64,000 bases of DNA from Staphylococcus americanisciuri (GTDB lineage Bacteria > Bacillota > Bacilli > Staphylococcales > Staphylococcaceae), in assembly GCF_024814435.1 (NCBI RefSeq), contig NZ_JANUXY010000003.1, positions 62,001 through 126,000 of the forward strand. Reading direction: 5' to 3'. Both the position numbers and the translations under genes were made by a program. The notes under the pieces were generated by a model, which saw only the letters and a list, made by a program, of their open reading frames with translations, did not search any database and had not been told where the DNA came from. This document shows positions 35,130 through 44,466 of the stretch, one piece after another (positions within the stretch are counted from its first letter, which is position 1; each line of letters opens with the position of its first letter).

Positions 35130-38065
35130 TATTTCCTCACCTGATTCCCTGGGAAGACATAATCTGGACGCTCCCATTTTTTATCTACACGCACACTCAA
35201 CTGCGGATTGCGATGCTTGTTGCGGAAGTTTGTTGGATTCAACGGTGACTTACCACGCTTACTCAACACTTCCATACGGCAACATGTCGCTTTATAAGCA
35301 GGTGTATGTGTTTCTGGATCTGTCAAACTACTTGTTAAATAGTTGATGGCACCTGCTGCGTTATCATTCAATGGCATGTAAATTTGTTTGCCTTTTACGC
35401 GCTCTGTGATGTGTACGTGACCTGTCGCCTCACCCGTTTCAGAAATCAACTTCACAGCTGCTCCTTCGTGAATACCACGATCTTCTGCAAGTTCTGGTGA
35501 AATTTCAATAAATGTTGTTGGCATTTTATATTTAAGTCCTGGCACTTTATACGTCATATTTCCTTCGTGGAAGTGCTCTAATAAACGACCATTATTGAAA
35601 TGTAAATCATACGTTTCATTTGTTTTGTAGAAGTTATTAAAGTCCACCGCAAACAACTTCGCTTTACCATTGTCAAAGTTAAAGCCTTCTGTAAAGAGCA
35701 ATGGTGTATCTGTACCATCTGCAGCTACTGGCCATTGTAAGCTATTGTAACCTTCCAATCTATGGTATTTCACACCTGCAAACATTGGTGTTAAGTCAGA
35801 TGCTTCGTCCATAATTTCTGAAGGATGTGTGTAACCCCAATCGTAACCCATCTCCTTGGCAAGCATTTGTGTAATTTGCCAGTCTGGTTTTGAGTCGCCT
35901 AACGGTTCTAACACTTGATATAAACGTTGGAAACGACGTTCTGTATTAGTGAACGTACCGTCTTTTTCAAGTGATGGTGATGCTGGTAAAACAACATCTG
36001 CATACTCGGCTGTAAAAGTTAAAAACTCATCTTGTACGACCAAGAAATCTACTTTTTCTAGTGCCGCTTGTACATAATTAATATTTGAATCTGTAATACC
36101 TGTATCTTCACCTAAAATAAACAAACTATGCACATCACCTGCATGGATATGATCCATCATTTGGTGGTTATCGTAACCAGGCTCTTTTGGCAGCTCAACA
36201 CCCCAAGCCTCTTCAAATCGGCCGCGTGCTTCGTCATCTTGTACACCTAAGTAGCCAGGTAATTTGTCCGGCATACTACCAAAGTCAGAACATCCTTGTA
36301 CGTTATTATGACCACGCAATGGATAAGAACCCGCACCTGGTTTCATATAGTTACCAGTGATTAATAATAAGTTAGAAATCGCGGTACTTGTATCAGAACC
36401 TGTTTCTTGTTGTGTCACACCCATCGCCCAGCAAATAGACACGCTGTTTACACTTGCAATGTCGTGTGCCAATTTCACAAGACGCTCTTTTGAAATGCCT
36501 GTTGTTTCTTCTGCAAAGTCCATTGTGTACGGCTCGAGTGATTTATAATATGTGTCGAAATGATCTACCCATTGATCAATAAACGCTTGGTCATGTAAGT
36601 CATGGTCAATGATATATTTCGTCACAGCTGATAACCATACTAAGTCTGTACCTGGAAGTGGTTGGAAAAATTCGTCCGCACGTTGCGCCATCTCATGTTT
36701 ACGAATATCAAAGACATAAAGCTTTTGTCCGAATAATTTATGCGCTCGTTTAATACGTGACGCAATAACAGGATGCGCTTCTGCCGTATTCGTACCAATA
36801 GTAATGACCATTTCAGCACTACCGATATCATCAATAGAACCTGAGTCACCACCATGACCTACTGTTCGGAATAAACCTTTAGTGGCAGGTGCTTGACAAT
36901 AACGTGAACAGTTGTCGATATTATTCGTTCCGATGACTTGTCGCGCAAATTTTTGCATCAAGTAAGACTCTTCGTTCGTTGCTTTTGATGACGAAATGAA
37001 TGTCAACGCAGATGGACCGTATTCATCCTTAATGGCTTGCATACGTTTGGCAACATATGGAATTGCCTCGTCCCATTCCACTTCTTCAAATTGACCGTTG
37101 CGACGAATTAATGGTTTCGTCAAGCGCTCTTCAGAATTCACGTAATCCCAACCGAACTTTCCTTTTACACATGTTGAAATTTTGTTAGCTGGTGAATCAT
37201 GCGATGGTTGCACTTTTAAAATTTCGCGATCTTTCGTCCACACTTCAAAGCTACAGCCGACACCACAATATGTACATACTGTTTTCGTCTTTTTAATACG
37301 TTCTTCACGCATTGCTGCTTCAGAGTCTGAGATTGCAAACAGCGGACCGTAACCTGTTTCAGCTTTCTTCGTCAAGTCAATCATAGATGCCAACGATCCC
37401 GGTTCAATATCCGTCATATAGCCTGCATTACCGACCATGTTATTCTCCATCATTGCGTTACATGGACATACTGTTGAACATTGCCCACAACCTACGCAAG
37501 AAGAGTCATTAATTGCGACATCGTTATCCCAAATAACACGTGGGTGTTCTCGCTCCCAATCGATAGACAATGTCTCATTCACTTGGACATCTTGACATAC
37601 TTCCACACAGCGGCCACATAAAATACATTGATTCGGATCATATCGATAGAAAGGACCAAAGTCAACCTCGTATGGTTTCGGCTTGTATTCATATGTTTGA
37701 TGCTCCAAGCCCCATTGATCCATCGTATTATGAATTTCACAATTTCCATTGTTATAATCACACACTGTACAATACAATTGATGCTTTTCTAAGATGCGAT
37801 CCAATGCTTCCTTTTGGCTCGCTTGTACATGATTACCTTGCGTATTCACAATCATCGGGCGATCTATAACTGTACTACATGCACGTTCGATATGCCCATC
37901 AATTTCAACAGCACATGTATCACAAGTTTCTATTGGCCCCAAAGATTCGTTATAGCAAATAGAAGGTACAAAGGTGTGTTGCGTTTTAATGAATTCAAGT
38001 AAATTCGTACCCGGTTCAACGAGGTACTCTTTACCATCTAAGGTTAAAACAAGATGTTTTTGCAT
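35129..38065 (-). CDS. fdhA: Formate dehydrogenase catalytic subunit, molybdopterin-dependent (YjgC/YrhE type)
   Basis: 978 residues in four blocks: an N-terminal 2Fe-2S ferredoxin domain ([15 protein letters not shown], residues 37-51, and C63); a cysteine cluster [12 protein letters not shown]; two 4Fe-4S motifs [11 protein letters not shown] and [13 protein letters not shown]; and the molybdopterin domain opening with [12 protein letters not shown]. The expected metal ligand is C390 in [13 protein letters not shown], a plain cysteine codon (TGT at 36896-36898) rather than selenocysteine. The histidine that usually follows is glutamine here. It ends in the dinucleotide-binding domain. It is the likely client of the cofactor, modABC and fdhD genes. 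Confidence 0.93.
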   Translation of the reverse strand: MQKHLVLTLDGKEYLVEPGTNLLEFIKTQHTFVPSICYNESLGPIETCDTCAVEIDGHIERACSTVIDRPMIVNTQGNHVQASQKEALDRILEKHQLYCTVCDYNNGNCEIHNTMDQWGLEHQTYEYKPKPYEVDFGPFYRYDPNQCILCGRCVEVCQDVQVNETLSIDWEREHPRVIWDNDVAINDSSCVGCGQCSTVCPCNAMMENNMVGNAGYMTDIEPGSLASMIDLTKKAETGYGPLFAISDSEAAMREERIKKTKTVCTYCGVGCSFEVWTKDREILKVQPSHDSPANKISTCVKGKFGWDYVNSEERLTKPLIRRNGQFEEVEWDEAIPYVAKRMQAIKDEYGPSALTFISSSKATNEESYLMQKFARQVIGTNNIDNCSRYCQAPATKGLFRTVGHGGDSGSIDDIGSAEMVITIGTNTAEAHPVIASRIKRAHKLFGQKLYVFDIRKHEMAQRADEFFQPLPGTDLVWLSAVTKYIIDHDLHDQAFIDQWVDHFDTYYKSLEPYTMDFAEETTGISKERLVKLAHDIASVNSVSICWAMGVTQQETGSDTSTAISNLLLITGNYMKPGAGSYPLRGHNNVQGCSDFGSMPDKLPGYLGVQDDEARGRFEEAWGVELPKEPGYDNHQMMDHIHAGDVHSLFILGEDTGITDSNINYVQAALEKVDFLVVQDEFLTFTAEYADVVLPASPSLEKDGTFTNTERRFQRLYQVLEPLGDSKPDWQITQMLAKEMGYDWGYTHPSEIMDEASDLTPMFAGVKYHRLEGYNSLQWPVAADGTDTPLLFTEGFNFDNGKAKLFAVDFNNFYKTNETYDLHFNNGRLLEHFHEGNMTYKVPGLKYKMPTTFIEISPELAEDRGIHEGAAVKLISETGEATGHVHITERVKGKQIYMPLNDNAAGAINYLTSSLTDPETHTPAYKATCCRMEVLSKRGKSPLNPTNFRNKHRNPQLSVRVDKKWERPDYVFPGNQVRK

Positions 38066-38140
38066 AATATCCCCTCCTAAAAATTATCTAAGATGCCCCC
38101 ACATACTTAGTACTTCTATTCTACCCTTTTTACAACAAAA

Positions 38141-38154
38141 TGTTAACGTTTTCT
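38141..38154 (-). promoter_or_regulatory. Possible cre-like site upstream of fdhA
   Basis: TGTTAACGTTTTCT differs from the cre consensus only at the last base. It lies 75 bases before the fdhA start. One mismatch makes it a weak call. Confidence 0.35.
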
Positions 38155-38268
38155 ATTAATTTCACACTTCAACAGTTACTGACTAAAGTGAGACATTGAA
38201 AACTTTTTAGCAAAAATAATATTTCTATTCTACTCATCATACAATTACATTTTTAAAAGGATGATTTT

Positions 38269-38376
38269 ATGTCTATAACAATGCCTAAAAGTAAAACCCT
38301 TAATATCTCAGTTCCTACTACCCAGCCCGTAACGGCTTTTCGCCATCACGTTTTTATCCATGCCGGGCGCACCTAA
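38269..38376 (+). CDS. Short 35-codon ORF with good RBS and terminator, function unknown
   Basis: Reads ATG to TAA: MSITMPKSKTLNISVPTTQP, then VTAFRHHVFIHAGRT. AAAAGGATGATTTT gives a well-spaced ribosome binding site, and a strong terminator starts four bases after the stop. The last 16 codons are much more GC-rich than the flanks and rich in His and Arg. The same bases can fold (GCCCG at 38325 with CGGGC at 38364), so it may be a structured RNA or leader peptide instead. A plausible promoter has TTGAAA near 38196 and an AT-rich -10 about 17 bases on. It is divergent from fdhA. No family recognised. Confidence 0.5.
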   Translation: MSITMPKSKTLNISVPTTQPVTAFRHHVFIHAGRT

Positions 38377-38379
38377 AAA

Positions 38380-38415
38380 GCTCCTTGAACACCAAACATT
38401 CAAGGAGCGTATTTA
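38380..38415. terminator. Terminator after the 35-codon ORF, convergent with lcpC
   Basis: GCTCCTTGAA (38380-38389) and TTCAAGGAGC (38399-38408) form a perfect 10-bp stem followed by GTATTT. It can serve both the short ORF and the lcpC gene ending at 38444. Confidence 0.85.
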
Positions 38416-38443
38416 AACCATCTATTCATTTTTTATGTTTCAG

Positions 38444-39406
38444 CTACAGTCCCAGATTTGAACGCAACACTTCTGTCAACTGCGCTAAGCTATCACTATC
38501 CGGCACAAAGTAGTACAAACCATCATCTTGTATACCATCTGATCCTTCAAGTTGATGACGATTCACATTGTCGTTGGCATCTGAATAATTACTGCGTATC
38601 TGATTCAACTCTGACAAGCTCAAATCCGTTTGAACATTGTCGCTCAATTGATTCATTAAGCCATTAAAGTTTGCCAATGATGACACGCTTGTCAGTTTGT
38701 TAGCAAGCCCTTGTAACACCAATTGCTGACGTTCTTGTCGCCCAAAATCACCACCGGCACCGTCTTCTTTTCTGCTGCGAATGAATGCCATTGCAGTTTC
38801 ACCATCTAAATGTGTCTTCTCACCCTGTGTAAATTGATGACCTTCAGCTGTAAAAGTCGCATTGCTCACCACATCAATGCCACCTACTGTGTCGATAGTG
38901 TCTTGCAAACCGTCCATATTAATCGTCGCATAATGGTCAACTGGTACATTTACCAAATTTTCAAGCGTCTTAACAGCCATATCCGCACCACCATATGCAT
39001 AAGCATGATTAATCTTTTCAATTGTGTCATGTCCCACTATTTCTGTTTGTGTGTCACGCGGAATACTTACCATTTCTGTTGTTTTTTTATCTGGGTTGAT
39101 AGATAGCAACATAATTGTATCACTGCGTTCGCCACCACCGGCACTGGCACGTTCTTCATTCGAGTCAACTCCGAATAACGCTATTGTAAAAGGCTCACCT
39201 TTACTCAAATCCACTGTACTTGATCGCAATTCTGAATGCTCGCGATTAAGTGGATTATGAATCGCACCGCCAACAGCAAATAGCTTAATCGCTAAGTAAG
39301 CCACAGCAATGACTGCCAGTATGAACAAGATTGCTATAATGCGTATCATCCACTTCATGACTGGATTTTTTCTTTTTTTAGATCGTGTATAAGTCAACAC
39401 ACTCAC
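38444..39406 (-). CDS. lcpC: LytR-CpsA-Psr family protein, LcpC-like wall polymer ligase
   Basis: LCP proteins transfer wall teichoic acid or capsule from lipid carrier to peptidoglycan outside the cell. 320 residues: short basic cytoplasmic start (TRSKKRKNP), one membrane helix (about 18-42), then the LCP domain with FTIALFGVDSNEER, GERSDTIMLLSINP, MVSIPRDTQTEIVG and AMAFIRSRKEDGAGGDFGRQ, which hold the arginine and aspartate residues that bind the pyrophosphate lipid. The place between fdhA and the suhB-like gene matches S. aureus LcpC. Confidence 0.9.
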   Translation of the reverse strand: MSVLTYTRSKKRKNPVMKWMIRIIAILFILAVIAVAYLAIKLFAVGGAIHNPLNREHSELRSSTVDLSKGEPFTIALFGVDSNEERASAGGGERSDTIMLLSINPDKKTTEMVSIPRDTQTEIVGHDTIEKINHAYAYGGADMAVKTLENLVNVPVDHYATINMDGLQDTIDTVGGIDVVSNATFTAEGHQFTQGEKTHLDGETAMAFIRSRKEDGAGGDFGRQERQQLVLQGLANKLTSVSSLANFNGLMNQLSDNVQTDLSLSELNQIRSNYSDANDNVNRHQLEGSDGIQDDGLYYFVPDSDSLAQLTEVLRSNLGL

Positions 39407-39546
39407 TCCATTTCCATTCTGCCATCTAAAGCATCTTTGTCGCTTTCGATAAATTTTTCTAGCGAACTACTCACTACTAACTTTAGTTGTTTATATTGAT
39501 TATAGCGTACTAACAAAAATTCACAATACATCCTGAGTCGCAGCCT

Positions 39547-40344
39547 TTATTTTTGATAGCCACCTTTTTGTAACAAGATGCGTAAAGTCTCTTCATAACA
39601 ACCTGGGTTGCTAATAATGAACGGGCCACCATATATGAAATCAATAGGTTGTTCGTGAAAATCTGTCATCTTCAAGCCAAGCATTTCTGCAAATAAAAAC
39701 TGTGCGCCAATATCCCAAGGCTTAGCATTTGTATGGATATGGACACCAAATTGACCCGTAAAAACTTTAGCTGAATCCAATCCACATGCACCAATCAAGC
39801 GATAGCCAAACGATGCATCCAACAAATCATGCATCGTCACATCATTAAGTACCTTGTTGTTAAAAGAAATCAGGCTATCTTCTAAGGGCATTGTAGGGGG
39901 TGATGGCAAATGCACGCCATTCAAATAAACGCCCTTTCCTTTCACAGCTTGAAACAACTTTTGTCTAGGATAATCATAGATATACGACAAAACAGGTTCA
40001 CTATTATAAAACAATGCTAAAATCACGCAGAAATCATCTTGTTGCTTCACGAGATTGGCTGTCCCATCAATTGGATCCAACACCCATGTAAATCCTTCTC
40101 TTAAACGCTGTGTATCATGATGTGCTTCTTCCCCATACAACTGATGTCCTGGAAATTTGGTAATCATCAATTGTTCGAAGCTTTGCTCAATCGCCTTATC
40201 GACATTCGTTACTAAATCAAATCGACTTGTCTTCGTTTGTAAATCCATTTTCTTCAACATTGTTGGCAAACTATATTTGAGCTCATTGAACCATTGCATG
40301 ACATAATGATCTATCTGTTGTAATTGTTCCATTATCAATCTCAT
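39547..40344 (-). CDS. Inositol monophosphatase family protein (SuhB-like)
   Basis: About 265 residues with the metal-binding motifs of the family: GEEAHHD (residues ~72-78), WVLDPIDGTANLV (the DPIDGT motif), and the late AKPWDIGAQFLFAEMLGLKM (WDIGA aspartate). It removes phosphate from inositol phosphate or related substrates such as NADP or PAP; the natural substrate is unknown. ATG 40344 follows GGAG at five bases; GTG 40350 is too close and ATG 40332 too far. Eight bases separate it from the upstream regulator gene, so they form an operon. Confidence 0.9.
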   Translation of the reverse strand: MRLIMEQLQQIDHYVMQWFNELKYSLPTMLKKMDLQTKTSRFDLVTNVDKAIEQSFEQLMITKFPGHQLYGEEAHHDTQRLREGFTWVLDPIDGTANLVKQQDDFCVILALFYNSEPVLSYIYDYPRQKLFQAVKGKGVYLNGVHLPSPPTMPLEDSLISFNNKVLNDVTMHDLLDASFGYRLIGACGLDSAKVFTGQFGVHIHTNAKPWDIGAQFLFAEMLGLKMTDFHEQPIDFIYGGPFIISNPGCYEETLRILLQKGGYQK

Positions 40345-40352
40345 TCTCACTC

Positions 40353-41042
40353 CTATTGCTGTAAATACAAATGGTAATTATCTAAGGTGATGTCTTGGGT
40401 GTGAATTGTTTTATAGAAAGAATAAGAAATATCAACTATCTCTGAAACTTTCACCTTTTTCGTATAACCACCCCCAATGTGATAAACAATCGCATACCAC
40501 ATGCCTAATTCTACAATCAAACCAATAAACACAACATTCTCCACTAATAATTGCTGTGATGAGTCCGAACGATATTCCAATGCCATCACTTTGCGCTCTT
40601 GACAATACACCACAATCGCACTGAACAAGCTTGGCAATAACATCGGTGTATGTTGCTCGATACGAATATAACGATTCATATGTTGTATCGTTTGACGCAA
40701 GGCCACATTAGGATGTCTTAACAGCTTGTCAAGAATAGCTGAGATTTCTTGTTGATAGGGTAACGTTGATAGCGATACACTTTCTTTTAAAACTAAATAT
40801 AAAGCATACACTTCACCGTCTGATAATGTTAAATCATTATTATTCATCAAAGACTGTATGCGATAACCACCTTTTTTCCCCAGATGCGTTTGCAAGTGAA
40901 CCCCTTTTGACTCAATCTCTTGAATATCTCTTTGTACAGTACGCTTGGATACATTTAAATGCTCAGCAAGTTCTGCGGCAGTTACATGCTCGAGTTGTTG
41001 GATTAAATATACTAACTTTTGTTGTCTTTCTTCTTTTTTCAT
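40353..41042 (-). CDS. HTH-type (DeoR/YafY-like) transcriptional regulator
   Basis: 229 residues. The N-terminal helix-turn-helix reads VTAAELAEHLNVSKRTVQRDIQEIESKGV, followed by a wing LGKKGGYRI. The rest resembles a WYL-like sensor part: YRSDSSQQLL and WYAIVYHIGGGYTKKVKVSEI. It is upstream of the suhB-like gene and its start lies about 125 bases from the RsaI promoter, in the opposite direction. The ligand is unknown. Confidence 0.85.
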   Translation of the reverse strand: MKKEERQQKLVYLIQQLEHVTAAELAEHLNVSKRTVQRDIQEIESKGVHLQTHLGKKGGYRIQSLMNNNDLTLSDGEVYALYLVLKESVSLSTLPYQQEISAILDKLLRHPNVALRQTIQHMNRYIRIEQHTPMLLPSLFSAIVVYCQERKVMALEYRSDSSQQLLVENVVFIGLIVELGMWYAIVYHIGGGYTKKVKVSEIVDISYSFYKTIHTQDITLDNYHLYLQQ

Positions 41043-41157
41043 TCACATCGCCCCATTATACCGTCTTCATCTTATCCTTATTATAGCATGGTACTGTTCA
41101 TATCAAATAAAAGGTCATCAATTATCTAAAAGTGTAAAATTTACCAATATTTTTTAT

Positions 41158-41171
41158 AGAAAACGCTTACA
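41158..41171 (+). promoter_or_regulatory. cre site (CcpA) at the RsaI promoter
   Basis: AGAAAACGCTTACA matches the cre consensus except for its first base and overlaps the -35 element at 41167-41172. CcpA repression of RsaI is known in S. aureus. Confidence 0.7.
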
Positions 41172-41195
41172 ATTTTATGTGAACTATGCTATTAT
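41167..41195 (+). promoter_or_regulatory. Promoter of RsaI
   Basis: TTACAA (-35, 41167-41172), 17 bases, TATTAT (-10, 41190-41195). The predicted start is near 41203. Confidence 0.7.
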
Positions 41196-41202
41196 TTAAC
41201 TT

Positions 41203-41383
41203 AGCTACTAGAGGGGGGATGGGTACGAACACATCTTTCAAATGAGGGGTAACTATTTCGTCAATAGTAAAGTTTGAAACATGATATGTTGTACTTGTTC
41301 TACACTAGATTGAACATCTTCAATATTTATTACTTACTTTCCTTTCTATCCGGACAGTGTACATACACCGTCCGGTTTCTTTT
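41203..41383 (+). ncRNA. rsaI: Small regulatory RNA RsaI (RsaOG)
   Basis: This is a free-standing transcript unit between the helix-turn-helix gene and the CPBP gene, with no usable ORF. It has a promoter and cre site in front and a terminator at its end. A G-run (GAGGGGGGATGGG, 41211-41223) and a second GAGGGG near 41244 face a pyrimidine-rich CTTTCCTTTCT segment. S. aureus RsaI sits next to the suhB-like gene SA2104, is repressed by CcpA, and has such G- and C/U-rich unpaired regions. The start is inferred; S. aureus RsaI is reported as about 144 nt, so the 5' end here may differ. Confidence 0.8.
41350..41383 (+). terminator. Terminator of RsaI
   Basis: CCGGAC and GTCCGG, then GTGT and ACAC, pair around ACAT with one A-C mismatch. 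TTTCTTTT follows. Confidence 0.9.
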
Positions 41384-41406
41384 GGTTTTCCTTCTATCTC
41401 TTTGAC

Positions 41407-42153
41407 CTACATTAAATATATGATATCTATTACCATTGCGACTGTATTATTTAGAATGTGCAATGCAATTGATACGCCTAAGTTGCGCCCACTCTTCATA
41501 TAAACCCACACCAGTGGTACCGCTAGTATCAAATAATCAATTATCTCAAATGGTGACGTTGCAAATATCACATGGACACCTGCAAAAGCCAATGTTGAAA
41601 TCACTGCCATCACATAAAAGTTAAATTTCTTACCTAATTCTCCGATCAATAAGTGACGGAACAATATTTCCTCTACAATCGGCGCTAAAATAGCAATCAG
41701 TAGAAAATTAAAAGGCAGTAATACATTCCAATCCAATGATTCTTCAATCGCCATTTCATTTTGCGGGGTATCATATTGATACACTTCTGGCAAAAACTGT
41801 ATGAGATAAACATTCAATTCAGATAGCACTGTCATAGCAATATAGCCGATAATAATCCATAACCAGTTAGATCGAATCCCTTGTAAACCTAATTGAAAAC
41901 GCTCTGGCATTGTACGATAATGCATCAACCAAAAGCATATAATAATTAAAATATTTGATGCGACCTCTGATAGTACGCCTATCGCATCATAAAAATCCAC
42001 ATCTGTTAACCATTCTGGCGGATTCAAATTCATAAAAAACATGCCAAATATCAATATCACCATGATATATCCGATCAACAGCGGTCCAAACATATATAAG
42101 GGTATCGTCCAAAAATCACGCCACGCAATATCTCCCCATCTGTATTTCGACAT
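41407..42153 (-). CDS. CPBP-family intramembrane metalloprotease
   Basis: 248 residues with about seven hydrophobic segments. The CPBP/Abi motifs are complete: EEILFRHLLIGEL (EExxxR), then LAFAGVHVIFATSP (FxxxH), then LHILNNTVAM (HxxxN/B). The family includes CAAX prenyl proteases and immunity proteins for peptides. The substrate is unknown. Monocistronic; converges with RsaI. GAGGAATAAA precedes the ATG. Confidence 0.87.
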   Translation of the reverse strand: MSKYRWGDIAWRDFWTIPLYMFGPLLIGYIMVILIFGMFFMNLNPPEWLTDVDFYDAIGVLSEVASNILIIICFWLMHYRTMPERFQLGLQGIRSNWLWIIIGYIAMTVLSELNVYLIQFLPEVYQYDTPQNEMAIEESLDWNVLLPFNFLLIAILAPIVEEILFRHLLIGELGKKFNFYVMAVISTLAFAGVHVIFATSPFEIIDYLILAVPLVWVYMKSGRNLGVSIALHILNNTVAMVIDIIYLM

Positions 42154-42288
42154 TTTATTCCTCCTCTATGTAGCATCATTGCAAGTAATCAATGGGAAGC
42201 GCTCAACAATCTCAGTTTGCTTTGAGATGCTGTCATCCAATTCTTTACATTGTACTTTATCATATTATAAACCAAAGGGTGAAAAACT

Positions 42289-42633
42289 ATGAAACATTCT
42301 CAAAAACTAACACTCACACGGGCATTTGCCAATCTACAAACACTGCTCACATTAGTCGATCATTATGACTTATCACGCGCACAAAAAAATGCTGATGTTG
42401 AACCTCACCTTGAAAAACTAAAAAAACAAGTCTCCACATACTATACTGCACTAGCACATCCCGACCATCTGACATCATTTCCTTTCTCAAGTTATGATGC
42501 TTATTATATCTGTTTAGACAACCTATACCACAACCCACTCATTCATGTTGATATCGGATGTCAAGAGGTCATCAACAGTGGCTATCTCACAATCATCTTA
42601 CGCGCTATCTATCGCCTTGAACATTTCTCATAA
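42289..42633 (+). CDS. Hypothetical small soluble protein
   Basis: 114 residues, mainly helical, with no membrane segment or signal. AAAGGGTGAAAAACT precedes the ATG. It contains YTALAHPDHLTSFPFSSYDA and ends LRAIYRLEHFS. Divergent from the CPBP gene and convergent with the permease, with a bidirectional terminator after it. I recognise no family. Confidence 0.65.
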   Translation: MKHSQKLTLTRAFANLQTLLTLVDHYDLSRAQKNADVEPHLEKLKKQVSTYYTALAHPDHLTSFPFSSYDAYYICLDNLYHNPLIHVDIGCQEVINSGYLTIILRAIYRLEHFS

Positions 42634-42651
42634 TCGTCATTACAGCTCAAA

Positions 42652-42700
42652 AAACACACCTTATTCGAACGATATATCGAACAAGGTGTGTTTGATTTTT
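42652..42700. terminator. Bidirectional terminator before the amino acid permease
   Basis: AAACACACCTT and AAGGTGTGTTT pair with inner TTCGA pairing; TTTTT follows on the plus strand. Confidence 0.85.
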
Positions 42701-44087
42701 ATAGTTTCAATTCATCTTTGTCTAGCTTATGATACCCACGCATAAAGAAGAGTAGTCCCATAAAGCCTAGGAATAGAAAACCAATAATAACAGAAACGCG
42801 TGTTTCACCATTGATTAACATTCCTAACAACACCAATAATAAAAAGCCAATTGTTAAATAGTTCGTAAATGGTGCAAGTGGCATTTTGAAAGGATGATTT
42901 TCAACCTTTTCAGGGAACTTCTTACGGAATTGAATATGACTAAATAAAATCATAAACCATGGAATCATCCCTGGTAAAATTGATGCACTGTACACATAAA
43001 CGAAAATACTTTCAGAGCCTTCGATAACTAGAGGCAGTAAAACGTTTAAAATAACACCGATAAAAATACCAATTGATACGGCTAATACGGTATAAAATGG
43101 CACACCGTTACGCATTACTTTTGTGAAAACTTTTGGCAGCTGACCTTGTTGTGCCAATGTAAAAATCATACGACTTGAACTAAAGATACCTGAGTTACAG
43201 CCTGACATTGCTGCGGTAATAACAACAAAGTTAATCAAACCAGCCGCAATCGTAATCCCTACCTTCGCAAATGTTGCTACGAACGGTGAACCAATGCCGT
43301 GCAATTCGTCCCATGGATACACTGTTACGATAACAAAAATCGCACCGATATAGAAAATTAAAATACGCCAAATGACACCATTGACTGCTTTCTTAATATT
43401 CTTTTGAGGATCTTTCGTTTCCCCTGCTGTAATACCAATCAATTCAACACCCTGATATGAACCGATAACGATAGATAAAGCAAAGAAAAAGCCTAACCAA
43501 CCATTCGGGAAGAAGCCGCCATGTTTCGTTAAGTTACCCAAACCAATTGGCTCTCCTCCATTCCCTAAACCGAAGAAGATTAATCCGAACCCTGCGATAA
43601 TCATTAAGATAATTGTGACAATCTTAATCATTGCAAACCAGAATTCAAATTCACCAAAGGCCTTAACTGATATAGCATTGGCTGCAGTTAAAATAACAAT
43701 AACAATAATACCTGGAATCCATGATGGCAATTCTGGCCACCAAAACTTCATGTATTCACCAACTGCGATAACTTCGGACATCCCTACAACAAGCCATTGG
43801 AAAATATTTGCCCACGCTGTAACATAACCTGCTACAGGATGTAAGTAATCTGTCGCATAGTTCGCAAATGAGCCAGTTGTTGGATATAAATAGACCATTT
43901 CACCCATTGCACGCATAACTAGAAATAAAAACAACCCAGCTAATAAATAGGCAAAAATAACAGAAGGTCCTGTCCATGCAATCGTACTCGATGCCCCCAT
44001 AAACAAGCCCACACCGATTGTTCCACCTAGTGCAATCATTTGAATTTGTCGAGAGCTTAACCCTCTGTGTAATTGATTATCTTCCAT
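42699..44087 (-). CDS. APC-family amino acid permease
   Basis: About 462 residues with twelve hydrophobic segments. The N-terminal LHRGLSSRQIQMIALGGTIG and VGLFMGASSTIAWTGPS are the amino acid permease (AnsP/CycA/LysP group) signature; SYQGVELIGITAGETKDPQK is the fifth-segment hallmark. The nearest S. aureus relatives are annotated as D-serine/D-alanine/glycine or aromatic transporters; the substrate is not decided by sequence. ATG 44087 is preferred; ATG 44099 lies within the AAGGAG site. Confidence 0.9.
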   Translation of the reverse strand: MEDNQLHRGLSSRQIQMIALGGTIGVGLFMGASSTIAWTGPSVIFAYLLAGLFLFLVMRAMGEMVYLYPTTGSFANYATDYLHPVAGYVTAWANIFQWLVVGMSEVIAVGEYMKFWWPELPSWIPGIIVIVILTAANAISVKAFGEFEFWFAMIKIVTIILMIIAGFGLIFFGLGNGGEPIGLGNLTKHGGFFPNGWLGFFFALSIVIGSYQGVELIGITAGETKDPQKNIKKAVNGVIWRILIFYIGAIFVIVTVYPWDELHGIGSPFVATFAKVGITIAAGLINFVVITAAMSGCNSGIFSSSRMIFTLAQQGQLPKVFTKVMRNGVPFYTVLAVSIGIFIGVILNVLLPLVIEGSESIFVYVYSASILPGMIPWFMILFSHIQFRKKFPEKVENHPFKMPLAPFTNYLTIGFLLLVLLGMLINGETRVSVIIGFLFLGFMGLLFFMRGYHKLDKDELKL

Positions 44088-44466
44088 GACAATCACCATC
44101 TCCTTGATAACCCCTAATTTTGAAAGTGTGTAAACTTTTCTCCGTTATTATACTATATTTTCTTAATGGTTAAAGGAAAATTTTAAATTGTGAGTCAATT
44201 ATCTTTTAATAACTTTTCATTTACATATAAAAATCCCATCAATAGATACATTTTTCTTTTATTTAGACATTCATGCCCATCTTTTCATTTATATGGATAC
44301 TTCTCTCTTTATATAGCATTGACTCAATATTATTTATTTGAACATAAATATTATTTTAAAGATAAATGTCATTGGTTTGACACAGAATGTTTTTGTGAAT
44401 TGATTCACATTAACGCTGTAAAAGGTTATACTAGTTTTTATTATAGAGAGAAAGGAACCGTGTCAC
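44088..44466. other. Divergent promoter region of permease and formate channel
   Basis: 379 very AT-rich bases. The right end holds the Rex box and formate-channel promoter. The left part shows only AT-rich sequence and no ORF with a ribosome binding site. Confidence 0.45.
44393..44410 (+). promoter_or_regulatory. Rex operator before the formate/nitrite channel
   Basis: TTGTGAATTGATTCACAT matches the Rex consensus TTGTGAAW4TTCACAA at all but two positions, one of them a G in the AT spacer. It covers the -35 element TTCACA (44404-44409); 17 bases later is TATACT (44427-44432). Rex leaves DNA when NADH is high. Confidence 0.8.
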
